From Paroedura picta (Eukaryota > Chordata > Lepidosauria > Squamata > Gekkonidae), in assembly GCF_049243985.1 (NCBI RefSeq), contig NC_135372.1, forward strand, positions 100,839,318 through 100,903,317: DNA of 64,000 nt, read 5' to 3'. Both the position numbers and the translations under genes were made by a program. Below are positions 41,431-53,829 of the stretch, in pieces. Every line of letters begins with the position of its first letter. Position 1 is the stretch's first letter. Below the pieces are notes generated by a model, which did not search any database, was not told where the DNA came from, and saw only the letters and a program-made list of their open reading frames with translations.

Positions 41431-41559
41431 CGGATCCCGGCTTGAGGGCGGGGGAGGAATCCCAGTTTTGCCTGGGATTCTGTGGTGATTTTAGGATCTC
41501 GTCTTGGGAGGGAGCGGAGGCTGGAAGGAGCTGGGATCTCCTGTCCTCACCTGCAGTCT

Positions 41560-41636
41560 GGCATCCCTGTGAGAGGAGGAGTAGGCAGTTGTAAGCCGTT
41601 TTGAGACTCTTTGGGGGTAGTGATATAGACTAAAAG
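41560..41636 (+). repeat. tRNA-SINE 3' fragment
   Basis: Reads gcagttgtaagccgttttga and gactctttgggggtagtgat, the 3' part of the second SINE family. Confidence 0.6.
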
Positions 41637-42329
41637 TGATAGACTATCAAGACACCCCCCCCTCCCTGTCAATGGTGTCCCACTTTACCAATATTAAAAT
41701 CTGGTCATCTTACCATTGGAGAGAGAGGCAGATGTGGGATGAAGCCCTGAATTAAATGCGTAACTATGAAGTTAATTTAAGTTTACTTGAGAAAACTAGC
41801 CAAGTCAGATTTGGGATTTGAATCTGGGGAGACTGATTTGTTTTTCAAAGATGGAAGAAAAACCGTGATCAAAGGGTGTTTCTTGTGGGGAACAAAGTTC
41901 TTTGTGCAGCCTCCCCCACTTTTTTATACTGACCACTATATAAAGAGGTGCCCTAGAATCGATGGGCCTGGTTGAGACTGTATTGCACTTCTAGTGTATC
42001 TTGAATCTGAAGCATGTACACAGGCGGTTCCCCTTCTTTTCATCCCTCTACCTCCCACCCCAACAGTTATTTAGGGATACCAGCTGTCCTCAGATATCAT
42101 GTCCTCTTTTTTGGTGTCCACCCTCTTGGGGGTGCTTTTTAAATGACTGAAGAAAATATCCTCACTTTTGGGGTTGGAAGATTTGGAATATTCCTAATTA
42201 GTAGCAATTATCACATCTTAAATAGTAGGGGTATTATCTATGGAGGCCCAGGTCACAAATGTTGCCTGCCTGGCATTTTATCACTTTTACCAAGCCTGAC
42301 AATTAGCCCATTATCTGTCTGCACCTAAT

Positions 42330-42790
42330 TTAGCCAATGTGATCCATGTAATAGTAACCCCCATGCTGGATTACTGTATGCAGGGCTTCCCTTGAGACTA
42401 GCCCAGAAACTTCATCTGGTCCAGAATGCAGCTGCATGGGTCCTTACCAGGACCCGTTGGAGGGCACATATACAACCTGTCCTTGCCCAGCTGCACTGGC
42501 TCCAGATTGAAGACTGGATCAGATTCCAGATCTTAACTCTTACTTTCAAAGCCCTAGATGGTTTGGGCCTTCATACCTTCAGGACCATCTGTCCCACTGT
42601 GTCCCCAAGAGAGCATTAAGGTCTAGCAAGTAGAATCTGTTTAGGATCCCCAGCCCCAAAGAGATCAAATTGACCTCAACCAGAGCTTTTTTGTTCCTGG
42701 TTCCAGCTTGGTGGAATGTTCTGCCCACTAAGATCAGAACTCTGTGGTATCTCAGATGACTATATAGCAGGCAGAGAACTTTACTAGTTT
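42330..42790 (+). repeat. L2-type LINE fragment
   Basis: Open over about 75 codons: LVQNAAAWVLTRTRWRAHIQ and PVLAQLHWLQIEDWIRFQIL, then TLTFKALDGLGL, the thumb region of L2-group reverse transcriptase. Frame and start are lost on either side. Confidence 0.88.
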
Positions 42791-43094
42791 GCAAGAGGTG
42801 GAGGTAAGGTAGTGAGAGTGGCACAGTAACAGTGAGAGGGTTTTTGTGTTCCTGCCTTAATCTAAAAGATTTGAACCATTTTAGAAAGCCATTTAAGTTA
42901 TTGTGAGAAGTCTAGTGTTTCAATGAATAGCTGTCACAAAGATGTCTTAGATTATGGATTTAGCCCTGGATAAAATCCAAAAGAGCACTGCAAGTTTGAG
43001 AAAAAAAGGGGAATGCAAACCTTCAGTATCTTGCACATCTTAAAAGCTGGAATCAAAAGCCTGGAGAACATTTAATTTTAAATAGACGTTAAGT

Positions 43095-43655
43095 AATGTT
43101 ACAAATGGGGAATGCTACAGATGGGGAAGAAATGGAGGTAGTGACAGATTTTATTTTCCTGGGCACCAAGATCACTGCAGATGGGTACTGCAGCAAAGAA
43201 ATTAAAAGATGCTTGCTCCTGGGGAGGAAAGCTATAGCAAATCTAGACAGCATCCTAAAAAGCAGAGTCATCACCCTGCCAACAAAAGTGTGTCTAGTCA
43301 AGGCTATGGTCTTCCCAGTTGCAATGTATGGCTCTGAATTTGGACCATAAGGAAGGCCAAGCATCAAATAATTGAGGCTTTTGAACTCTGGAGAAGACAC
43401 TTGCATGTCCCTTGGACTGCAAGGCAAACAAACCGGTCAGTGCTAGAGGAGATCAGCCTTGCCTGCTCTTTAGAAGGCCAGATCCTGAAGATGAAACTCA
43501 CTTTGGCCACTTAATGAGAAGGAAGGACTCCCTGGAGAAGAGCCTAATGCTGGGAGCGATTGAGAGCAAAAGAAGAAGGGGACGACAGAGAATGAGGTGG
43601 CTGTATGAAGCAGTCGGTGCAAACTTAAATGGACTCCGTGGAGTGGTATTCTTCC
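43095..43655 (+). mobile_element. Bov-B LINE fragment, 3' half of the reverse transcriptase
   Basis: Encodes [20 protein letters not shown], then [20 protein letters not shown] and, in a shifted frame, [20 protein letters not shown]. It is about the same region as 36620-36050 of the intron 1 copy but on the other strand, with at least one frame change, and truncated at both ends. Confidence 0.9.
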
Positions 43656-43969
43656 CTCCTTCCTTTAGAAAGTATGGATACGGATTTGATTTGCATTCAT
43701 ATAGTATTATTGTTTGCAGATGAAATCAAGGTAATGCAACAGGTTTGAAATGCTGAAGTTGCACCAAAAATACAGCATACACATGTGGCAGATTATCTGG
43801 TTGAACCCATCTATCTGATGTGCTGAATCCTTTCTAGACATGTGAATTTATACTTGATATAAAAAAGAAAAACAAATGCTACTGGAGCATTGTAATCTTG
43901 ACATTTTTTGCTGGCATGTTTTTATTTATTATTAATTTTGGCTATTATTTCTAGGTCGCTCAGCAATGA

Positions 43970-44478
43970 TGAGCTTGAACTGAACATGGAAAAGCAAGAA
44001 CATAAGCCTGACTTCCAAATGTAGATTAGTTAGATCTATCATATTTCCAATAGCCATTTATGACTGTGATAGTTATATAATGAAAAAATCGGACAAGAGA
44101 AGAATCAATTCATTTCAACTCTGGTGTTGGAGAAGGCTTCTGCGGGTTCCATGGACAGCAAAAGTCACAAACAAGGAAATATTACAGCGCATAAAGCCTG
44201 ATATATCATTGGTATGCAAAATCACGAAACTCCAGCTCACTTAGTTTGGCCATATCATGTGATCCAACTCAATAGAAAAAGCAATTATGCTTGGATTGGT
44301 CAGTAGGAAAAGGAAACCAGGACGACAAATGGCATGGTGGTTGGACACAATTGGGATGGGCACTGGCCAGAATATTGCATGGCTGAGGGAGGTGATACAG
44401 GATTGGAGATTGTGGCGGTGGCTGTTCCATGGAATTGCCAAGAGTCAGACATGACTAAATGGTTGACAACAACAACAA
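43970..44478 (+). mobile_element. Bov-B/RTE LINE 3' end, diverged subfamily
   Basis: Shows the same order of motifs (ctctggtgttggagaaggct, tttggccatatcatgtgatc, agagtcagacatgactaaat) and ends in (ACA)n. More diverged than the other two copies. It may be the tail of the 43095 insertion from another subfamily or an independent copy. Confidence 0.75.
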
Positions 44479-44560
44479 AATTATTTCAGGCCAATCAAAT
44501 ACACTGAGAATCACTGATTGATTCTTATAATGATTTAGACTTTCCTACCATCCCTAAAAC

Positions 44561-44734
44561 GAGCCTCTTGTGGCGCAGAGTGGTAAGGCAGCCGCCTGAA
44601 AGCTTTGCTCATGAGGTTGGGAGTTCGATCCCAGCAGCCGGCTCAAGGTTGACTCAGCCTTCCATCCTTCCAAGGTCGGTAAAATGAGTACCCAGCTTGC
44701 TGCTGGGGGGTAAACGGTCATGACTGGGGAAGGT
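44561..44734 (+). repeat. Sauria-type SINE lacking its 3' third
   Basis: Starts gagcctcttgtggcgcagag and stops abruptly after catgactggggaagg. The Bov-B-like tail and (ACCTTT)n are absent. Confidence 0.9.
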
Positions 44735-45865
44735 TATAAGAAATCCTTATGTATCTTCATAATTAAGCCTTAATAATATATAGAGGGTGTTGAGAGGTTT
44801 TTCCAGAGCTCATATACAGATCATTACTAGCCAGTACTCAAAATGCTTTGAATTATTTTTTTAGATGTTAGATTTAAAATAGAAGGTAAATTTAAGAAGG
44901 GAGAATCATGTACATTGATCTGAGTTTATTGAGGAATAAAACTGGATTAGAATATGTTAGATTAGGTTAGATTAGATCAGATTGATAGAGACTTCAGTTT
45001 CACAATAAAAATGCAAAATCAGAACATGATGGTTGTAAATAGACTCACTAATTCCAGTCATCAAAAATATGTGATTTACAGAAATTTCAGTGCTATTCAC
45101 ATAGGATATATTTAGTTACCGGGAGTCAGTTGCATCCCCATGCCATAGATATATGCCCAGAATAACTTAATAATGACAGTATTACCCACCGAGACTTTTA
45201 TCTGTCTCTCAGCTATGTCTCTTAGGATTTCCCATGAAAGAAAATGTCTTCCTTTATTCCTGCTCCATTTTTACATGACCTTCTCCTATGCCCCTTGGCC
45301 ATTATGATCTCAGCTGAGCTGAAAGAAAGAATTGTGCAAAAATTACCATTAAATTAGTCTTTTGTGTGATCACTCTGGGTTTTTTTTATTTCCTGCAAAG
45401 AATACCATTTGGTTGCAGTCTCTCATAAGATCAGCCAGTTTAAGTGCGACAGGCAACTCACACAAACACAGCCTGATATATGTACGTTTACTCAGAAATG
45501 ATATCAGCAGGTCTTGCTCCCAAGAGAATGTGAAAGGCTTAGATCTGACCAAACTTCTCCACAGGTGGAGGTATTTCTGCCTCTGGGGTACAACTTTCAG
45601 ATTCCCTGCCGCTACTGAAGCCCAGAATGATCCCTGAAACATTGTTTATTAGGGGGCATTTTGGGCTGCAGGGGGAGGGTGAAAATAAGAAAACCGCTCC
45701 ATGGATAGATGGATCTACACCGGAGAATGGTAGCCTTCCACATCTCTCCTCTTCTCTTGCAAGCTGAATTGTTTGAAATCCATGTGAACTGGGTTCTGGC
45801 AATATTTAAGTTAGGAGTCTAGGATGCCCTGTGGTGCACCTGTTTTTAGTTCTAATTTAAGGAAC

Positions 45866-45983
45866 AGATGGAAGGCTGAGTCAACCTTGAGCCGGCTGCT
45901 GGGATTCAACTCCCAGCCTCATGGGCAGAGCTTTCAGACTGCATGTCTGCTGCCTTACCACTCTGCACCACAAGAGGCTCTAT
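45866..45983 (-). repeat. Sauria-type SINE head only
   Basis: The minus strand reads gagcctcttgtggtgcagag through gccggctcaaggttgactca to ccttccatc and then stops. Only the tRNA-like head and part of the body are present. Confidence 0.88.
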
Positions 45984-47195
45984 ACTCCTTTCTTGAACCC
46001 TAACAGAAAGTCACAGAATAACTGTTCCAAAGGTTGAGTTGAAAAATATTGTGTCATGAATTTAATACTGTTAGCAAAGATCTGGACTGGAACTTGGTTA
46101 AACATTTTATTTAGCTGCAAATTCCCTGGATAGCGGCATAATAATTGTCACTATTAGATGGCTTTAAAAGTGGGTTAAAGGTCCTAGAAGATAGCCTTTC
46201 CATGCACTGCCCCAAGCAGTTTATACCCTTCTAAGTCTGTTGTATTCAGTGAGCTTGGAAGGATGCCATTCTGCTTAGGAATAGATGGCACTGAATATAG
46301 CACCTCATCTTCGAAGAGTTTAAATATGCAAAAAGAATTATACATCAAACTGCTTAAAAATCATTGTATTTAAAAGAGAAGAAGAGCTGTTTAGCGTTTG
46401 TTAGCCCAAGATGACCAGTCAGGTAAACAGTCCTGACATAGCTATTCTTTTGTTCCTGTGCTTTGAATTAAGCAAGGGATGGTTCAGGTCACTGTATTTT
46501 CTTGCAGTCTTATCCTTTATGCCCACGGACACCTTGCTGTGCTGCCTCAGCTTTGCAATGTGAACCAAACAGCAGGCTCATTATGACAAAACTGAATATA
46601 GTAGGCATTTATTGAGAACAGTGAGAGCTCTCAGTTACAAAGTTATGGGACTTCTTTCAGCAGATAAGAAGAAATATGGCAAATAGCATATTTTCTTCCC
46701 TAGGCTTCATCATCATCACCAGCTAGTGTGAATTGGCCTACATTCTCTGGTTAGTATTTTTGATCCATTGAAAAATGTAAATGATAGCTTTCCTATTAGT
46801 CACCTTTTTTACTTTCAAAGAGAGCAATCCTAAGCAGGTCCACGGGGGAAGCAAGTTCCATTTTAATCAACGCAGTTCACTCTCAAGAAAGTGATTTTAG
46901 GATTGCAGCAGCAGGGACTTATTTTTCAACATTGTTATATTTATCTTTTCCCCCCAAGCACTACAATATAAGCAAAAAAGCAGAAAATGGCTTACAATGG
47001 GCAGAATGTGATGTTTCTGCAAACAAAAGATATGGCCATACTAATAGTAGCCTATGTTGTTGTTTGTTGTTGTTTGGTTCTTGGTTGTATATTCTGTTTA
47101 CAATGTCTTTCTGTTGTTACATGCCATATTAATAATAATATATTATCATATATATTATCATATATCGTATATATATTATCACATTTATATATATA

Positions 47196-47646
47196 CTAGT
47201 AAAAAAGCCCATTGTACCCTAAATACAATGGGTGCTAGGAGGCTGGGGAAGAGTAAAAGATTACTTACTCGTTGCGGCGTCTTCTTGCTGGCGTCCATCT
47301 TCTGCAGAGAGGCTTGAGCGGCGGCGGAGGCACCCACCCGCCGAGGCCCACCCGCCCCCGGAGCTCGCCCAAGGCTTCTCTCGGCCGCCGGAGCGGCCGC
47401 GAGAAGGCGGCGCAGCCGACCGCTCACCTGTGGCTGTGCGGGTGAAGCAGGGAATGGGGAGCCGCGCTTTGCGTGGCTCCCCATTGCCTGCTTCGGGCGG
47501 GATGGACACTTGGAGGGGCCAATCAGGAGCCGCTTCACGGCTCCTGATTGGCCCCTCTGAGTTTTTATCCCAGACCGGTCCCGCCCTAACTCCTCCCCAC
47601 TACCCCTTACTCTTTTATTCAGTCCGTGGCGCCTATATATATATAG
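47196..47646 (-). mobile_element. Helitron-like non-autonomous element, copy A
   Basis: On the minus strand the 3' end is a hairpin (CCCATTGTA, 7-nt loop, TACAATGGG at 47232-47208), then 8 nt, then CTAG and T, the same arrangement as copy B. Inside are two further long hairpins: an 18-bp perfect stem starting GGGGCCAATCAGGAGC at about 47515-47555, and AATGGGGAGCC / GGCTCCCCATT at about 47453-47488. The body is GC-rich. The other end is a TATATA run, so that boundary is approximate. No helicase is encoded. Confidence 0.7.
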
Positions 47647-47763
47647 TTTTTAAAATTTTATTTTGGAGCTTTTATTCCACCCTATTTCAGTAGCCTCATG
47701 GTAAATCACAAAATATAAATAAAATCACATAACCAAAATTCTTTATGTTTGGGCAGCGACTCT

Positions 47764-47935
47764 TGGATACTGGCAATAAATATTTATTTATTTATTTAAA
47801 TTTTTATACCGCCCTTCCCTACGGCTCTGGGTGGTTTACATAAAACATTTTTGAACATTCACATAGAACACTATCAAAATCAATATAACAGTATAACAAT
47901 AACAACAACACATCAACTGGAACAATTAGAACAGC
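47764..47935 (-). repeat. L2-type 3' tail, antisense
   Basis: The plus strand reads atttatttatttatttaaat and ataccgcccttccctacggc, the inverse of an L2 3' end with an (AAAT)n tail. Confidence 0.75.
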
Positions 47936-50533
47936 ACTTCAACAATAACTTTGCTGTGGATATTTCAGTCCAATTGCTTCTAGCAAACAGGGTTTGAAGG
48001 ATTTCATTGGGTCAAACAGCTGCAAAATCTTTGACCATCTTTGACCATGATCAATATTGTGGTAATAGAAGCAAAGATCTTTGCTTTGAAAGACTTCGAA
48101 TATAAGGGGGAAGAGATACAATAGTAACTATAGGAAGTTTAATTATGTGAAGTTCCTATGGGGAAATAATGTTATAATTAATTGAAATTATGGGGAGTGA
48201 AATCTTTGAAAATACTTTTAATGCTCTTAAAAACCTATCTTCTGTTTCTCTGTCCTTATATTGTGGGTGTTCCAAGGCAGCCCTTAGTTTGTTTCTTTTC
48301 ATTGTAAAATACCAACTGTAAAGGGCTTCATGATCTGCTTTGGGTATTTTGTGCCCCCAAAATGCAAATAAGTGCAATCTTAAATAGAATTACACCTTGC
48401 AAGCCTATTGAGTTAGAAGGAATTTAGGATTGCACTGTAATCATAAATAATAAGTAAGGGTAATAATAAACACCCATTGTAAATGGAACTTGGTAGGTTA
48501 ATTTTTTTTGCTGTATGAAAGCAGTTGCTTATTTATAAGCATGGATGTGAGCAATTGGATCAGAAAATTTTGCCTTTGGTTTTTCCATATGTCTCCAGTT
48601 CATAAAAGATCCAAGTTGAAATGTTTAATGTTCAATGTAATGGCATGAAAGTATCCATGACCTTTCACTGAAGGCTCTGTGGCAATCTGACAAAACATTG
48701 TGCTGTCTTAATGCCTTGCATTTAAAAGAGAATAATGCATCAGGCACATTAAGGCTTTAGCTGTCACACAGACTAATTAACATGCTTATAAAACGATATC
48801 AGAGCCATGTAAAAATAACTTTACAGAAATAGTCCGAGCATTGAGGCCACCTACTGCAACACGTTTGCTCTGTACTGACATATCACTCATCTCTCAGAAA
48901 CAGAAAGCACTTTAAAATAAGACAAAGATGTTTCTGTAACCAACAAGGCTCATTTTCATCATTATGGATATAGATTATGATAGAAAATTCTTCATTAGTT
49001 TTCTCTTAAATACATTTCTCCAAAAAGGAATGGAGCTCCAAGATAAATGTAAGAATTTTAGGGCTTGGGTGCAAAAATGGATTGTGCTGACTGATCATAA
49101 TCTTGAAATACCTCAAGGTGATTTACAAGTAATTGCAAGTATTATGCATTTCAAATGTTGTGTGTTTCACTGATTATTATAGTAGGCTCATATTTTTACC
49201 TAATAAGATTTGTGGCCCCACCTTCATAAGTGACTCATTGCTCAGTTATATTTTTCTGCTAAAGTGTTGTTGAAATGAAATTGCAGTTAAATAAGATAAA
49301 GGTGCAAATATAAGTAATATGATTCCTATTATTGGACTAGTTTCCACATCCAAGTGTACTGAAATTTTTGATGAGATCTTAGCAGTAGAAAGCAGAAGTA
49401 CAATAAATAAATAACTAGGTGAAAATTCTGTGAAGATTTGAAGCCCTTTGCCAGGTTTGCCTTATACATTGGTTGTAATCTACACAGAACAACTAAATTG
49501 GTCCCAAGGCCTTTATGGTTTTTGCATTGGATGTTTGGGATTGGACAAAGTGACATTAAATAGGAATATACACGTTCAGATTTGTAGAACTGGGACCCCA
49601 AAGACTCAGGGCTTAAATTCATATTATTCACCTCTCAGTCAGATGAACAGATGTGGTCTATGAGTTTCACCATCCCAGGAGAGGTAATTCAGACCTTCCC
49701 CTCTTGCTGCTTTCCTGACTTGGCTGTTTTAGGTCATGAAAATGTACAGGAGGTAGAAGGTCTTAACCCACTTCTGCCCAGGTCTGAATTTTGTCTGAGT
49801 ATTCCTGGGGAATACAAAGCTTTCAAACCACATCTGTCAACCCTACCCAGGAACATACCCATGAAGAGAATATAGTTTAGTTGGGCTCTCAGTTATCTAA
49901 TACTTAGCCAAAAACTGGTTATGACTTTTGAAACTGCTATATTCTCCCCAGGGCTATAACAATGCAAACTTCGCCTGAACAACTGGTTTGTTGATCAGAC
50001 AGATAACATGTGTAGTATCTATACACAGCTGCAGAGACAGTCAGAACGGTTTCCCTTCTAGAGATATAAATGTATCATGTGTGATTTGAAGGTCAGGGAA
50101 TTTTATTATTGGTTTATTGTTTTTACTATTTTTGTGTTTGAATTGAACTTGCATGTAAACAGCCTTCAAAATAAAATTTAAAAATCTGTCCTACTATGTC
50201 CTTCACAATGTTTCATTCCAGATATCATGTGTGTAAGGTAGCCTTTCTTCCACAGTGACTAAAAACTTAGTGGCAGCACCCTTCAAGCTCCACAGAATCT
50301 CATTACATTCATGCTAAAATTTCCCGATTCAGCCTCAGTGCCAAATGTGCTCCCTGTTGGCCACGCATGGATTCTGAGTAAACGCTACACCAACCTTCTA
50401 CAGTAATGTAGCTCAGTGTCGCTGCTAGGCTGACAACAGCTTATTATGACTAGATGTGATATACTGGTATAAGGTTATTCTAGTACTAACGTGGTCAAAA
50501 AGGAGATTTGCACAAATCTGAAGAAAGTTGGTA

Positions 50534-50582
50534 TCGCTTGGTGTAGTGGGTAAGAGTGGCGGCTTCTAATCTGGATTAGAAG
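50534..50582 (+). repeat. tRNA-SINE head fragment
   Basis: Reads cgcttggtgtagtgggtaag followed by agtggcggcttctaatctgg. Only the tRNA-like head of the second family is present. Confidence 0.7.
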
Positions 50583-50679
50583 GAGTTGCATTTTGTTTTC
50601 CCCTCTGTGTATGCACATTCACATGGGCCTATGGGAGGTCCTTTTGTTCAGGGCTGCCCCCCCCATTAAGACTCTAAAT

Positions 50680-50798
50680 CAGGGGTAGTCAACCTGTGGT
50701 CTTCCAGATATTCGTGGACTACAATTCCCATGAGCCCCTGCCAGCAAATGGGAATTGTAGTCATGAACATCTGGAGGACCACAGGTTGACTACCCCTG
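50680..50798. mobile_element. hAT miniature element, palindromic, with TSD
   Basis: Starts CAGGGGTAGTCAACCTGTGG and ends in its reverse complement. It is flanked by CTCTAAAT (50672-50679) and CTCTAAAG (50799-50806). Same family as 22808, with a shorter centre. It carries ACTACAATTCCCA at 50718-50730 and its inverse at 50749-50761. Confidence 0.94.
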
Positions 50799-51069
50799 CT
50801 CTAAAGAGATAAATTTCTAGCAAAGTATAGATATTTAGTAAACTATTCCTTCTGTTTGTTGGCAACAATTCTTAGGAGTGCTCTGTCTATCTCTTATTTC
50901 AAGCCTATATATCCATGCTCAAAGCTCCTAATACACTATTATGATTTACATGTCTGTCAACACGTAATCCATTTGATGAAGCAGACTCTAATCTACAAAT
51001 GCTAGAATAAAAGATAGATTAAAAACTGTCATGACTCCTGGTCTGGAACTAGAGAACAATGATGCAGTA

Positions 51070-51185
51070 ATTAGAATGTGGAACTAGGATCAGGGTATCT
51101 AAGGTTCAGATCCACCCTCTGCCATGGAAAGTAACTGGGTGACATTGAGTCAGTCATACACTGTCAGTCAAACCTATTGCACTTG
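51070..51185 (+). repeat. tRNA-derived SINE fragment
   Basis: Reads aggttcagatccaccctctg and actgggtgacattgagtcag, a decayed tRNA-like head and MIR-like body. Confidence 0.6.
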
Positions 51186-51573
51186 CTGTTTTTTCCACAT
51201 TAACTTTTTTAAAAAAGTTTTATATTGGATATTTTTTAAAATCCTCACAGTTTGTTTAGTGATGTTTCAGTGCCTGTACCCACAAATCAATTAGTATTTC
51301 TACTACTTAAAAAACAACTGTGTATTGCCATTGAAAATTTTGAAATATTATTTTGAATATTATATGTTCTTATTTTCTCATATTTTTCAATAAAGTTTGT
51401 TAACACCTCTTTGTCAGTCTATTCCCTGGGACTCTGATTCCAAACATAAATATATTTATTTATGCTACTTCATTTCCAGCACATCTTTTTCATGGAGACT
51501 CAAGGCAAACAACAAAACATCAAAAACAAATTTAATCAGGCAACATAAGATATCCACTAACAATTCAATAGGA

Positions 51574-51857
51574 CTAGGGTGTGGTGCAGAGTAGTAAGGC
51601 AGCAGACATGCAGTCTGAAAGCTCTGCCCATGAGGATGGGAGTTCAATCCCAGCAGCCGGCTCAAGGTTGACTCAGCCTTCCATCCTTCCGAGGTCGGTA
51701 AAATGAGTACCCAGCTTGCTGGGGGGTGAACGGTAATGACTGGGGAAGGCACTGGCAAACCACCCCGTATTGAGTCTGCCATGAAAACGCTAGAGGGCGT
51801 TACCCCAATGGTCAGACATGACCTGGTGCTTGCACAGGGGATACCTTTACCTTTTTT
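51574..51857 (+). repeat. Sauria-type SINE, near full length
   Basis: Has the head (ggtgcagagtagtaaggcag), the body gccggctcaaggttgactca, the Bov-B-like end ggtcagacatgacctggtgc and the cctttacctttttt tail. It shares the extra 'cagacatgcagtctg' segment with the 45866 copy, so the two form a subfamily. Confidence 0.92.
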
Positions 51858-53829
51858 AGGATGGAAAACAAAGAAAAATAAGGACTTCTGTCAAAATGTT
51901 AAAGTATGCTTGGTTCCTTTCCAGCAACAGTTTAATTCAGAAGCAGTAAAGAATACTTGCATTTGACTTAAATCTTATTGGATCACGACTACAGCAATTA
52001 ACAATAAAGGGCTCTGGTCCATATCATCTCTCAAAAGCTTCACAGTCCTTGGCTACCTGATCATATCTGATTCTTTGTCACTGAACAAAGGATGAGGTAT
52101 TGGCATTACCACCACAAATCCTGCTCCTAGCTACAGTTGTGTGTAATTATCTCATCACAGTTGGAGGCAGTAGGAGTCAGCCTAAGCCAAGCCTTCCCTA
52201 CAATCAGCATCTGCTGGTCAAGAGACTAGCCTCGAACTAGGAATTGAATCTAGTAAAAAAAAAAAAACAACTAAATAATTTCAGAATAACAAAGATGGGA
52301 AAGACTCATGGTAGCAAAAAACACAAGTTTTTCCTGGTCGGATTTATCATTTAGCCCATCTAGTAGTCCAACAAGAAAATTGGCCCTGGGATCTGAATAC
52401 AATGGGCAAGTTAGAATGTAATGTGGGAGATCCTCTAAAACTAAGGTTCCACAGATACAGAAGCAGAGGTTACTAATGTTCCTTCATAAATCACGAGTCT
52501 GGAATCTTTAAAAAATTAATTTCTTTCCTGAATTGGGGGGGGGGGGCTTTAGAGAGGCATGCTATGTGCTACAACTTTGGGGGTAAATTCTTTTTGGCTT
52601 TGTCTGCACAATTAAATGCCTATTCTTTGTTCCAGGCAGTTTGCTCTAAAAAAACAAACAAGCAAAAATGTCCCCAGAAGAAAGAAGAGGGAGGCAGGCG
52701 CAAGGGCGGGACACTGGAGGCAGAGATAGCACTTCTTAGCCTCCATACATTACTTTAGTGTGTGGCCTGCTGGTTGCTCTCCTATAGTTCACACTCCATA
52801 GTTTGGGGAATCCATTTCATGCAGTTCCCCCAGCTAGTGCTGTAAAATGGAGGATGTAGCTAGCAGTTTGCTGCTTGGACGCTGACGACGTCATGCAAAA
52901 TGCCAAAAATGTAGTGCCTTCACCAGATCAGCATTTCACTATATTTATGGCATGTGGAAAGGCCCACTATTCTTACTCCCACCATGCTTGCTTTCATGAC
53001 AGAGGCATGTTATCACCTTAAGATGATATTGTATGCTTAACCATGTTTTTACCTTTAGCTTATGTGGAAACTGTCCTTCTGAGACCCTGGGAGAGCTTCT
53101 ACCAGAGTAGATAATACTATGATTAACCAACTAAGGCTCTGATTCAGTATAAGGAATCCTCATGTCTTCAACTAAAAAACACTATTGGGCCCTGTCCTTT
53201 CCCCCTGCTCAAGGATGCCTCATCATGGACCTCCAGCAAAAGCAGCTAGGAGTTGTGTAGGGCTGCAGTGAGCGGTATGGAAAAATCAACAGAGGCTACT
53301 GTTTGTATGGCAGTATCTTTTGTTTGCACAGACATTCACAGGATGTGCAAGTTACTTACCAACACACAGTGTTCAGCCATGAAATGCACCGGGCAACTTG
53401 GCTCAGGAAAGATCTGCCCTGAACTCCTCCAAGGAAAGGCAGGATAGAGATATGATGTGCAGACTAATAAGGTTTTGAAAAGCCAACTCTTAACTGTGTG
53501 ATTTTGGGCAGGCCTAGGTCACTTCTGTCTTGCAAGTTGAGATCTGTACTGGCATACTGTAGTTGTACAAAAGAAATAGATAAAAGGAAGGCAAATAGGA
53601 GGGACGAGATTGCAAAGTGGACTTTTGTAAAGCTCTCCAGCAAGTTTTGTAGACTCTCCTGATTTTTTTTTTTTTTTTTTGGGGGGGGGAGATGATGAAA
53701 AACATTTCCGCATATATTTAAAAAAAAAACAAAAAACGTCTGTGTCCTTGCAGGATGAGCTGCCCAAGGATGCTGTGCCTATGGCCGCACAGAAACATTT
53801 CTTTCCCTCTCGGGGCAATCAAGTTTATC

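Larger units (their letters stand above)
39480..41500. promoter_or_regulatory. CpG island / DSTYK promoter region
   Basis: Dense CpG and GC content from about 39480 to 41430, against AT-rich surroundings. It covers DSTYK exon 1, its 5' UTR (above 39854) and about 1.2 kb more on the far side. No TATA box is seen near the DSTYK start, as expected for a CpG-island promoter. Long open frames here on both strands are a result of the base composition. Confidence 0.88.
41640..53700. other. Intergenic region between DSTYK and TMCC2
   Basis: About 12 kb with no host exon that I can support. It holds L2 (42330), Bov-B (43095, 43970), SINE pieces (44561, 45866, 50534, 51070, 51574), a Helitron-like element (47196), an L2 tail (47764) and a hAT miniature element (50680). 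46000-47100, 48000-50500 and 51860-53680 look unique or too decayed to name. Confidence 0.8.

Noticed and set aside
40267-41488. 284- and 238-residue open frames on the plus strand
   Set aside because: CpG-island DNA with few AT-rich stop codons; low-complexity translations with no recognisable domain.
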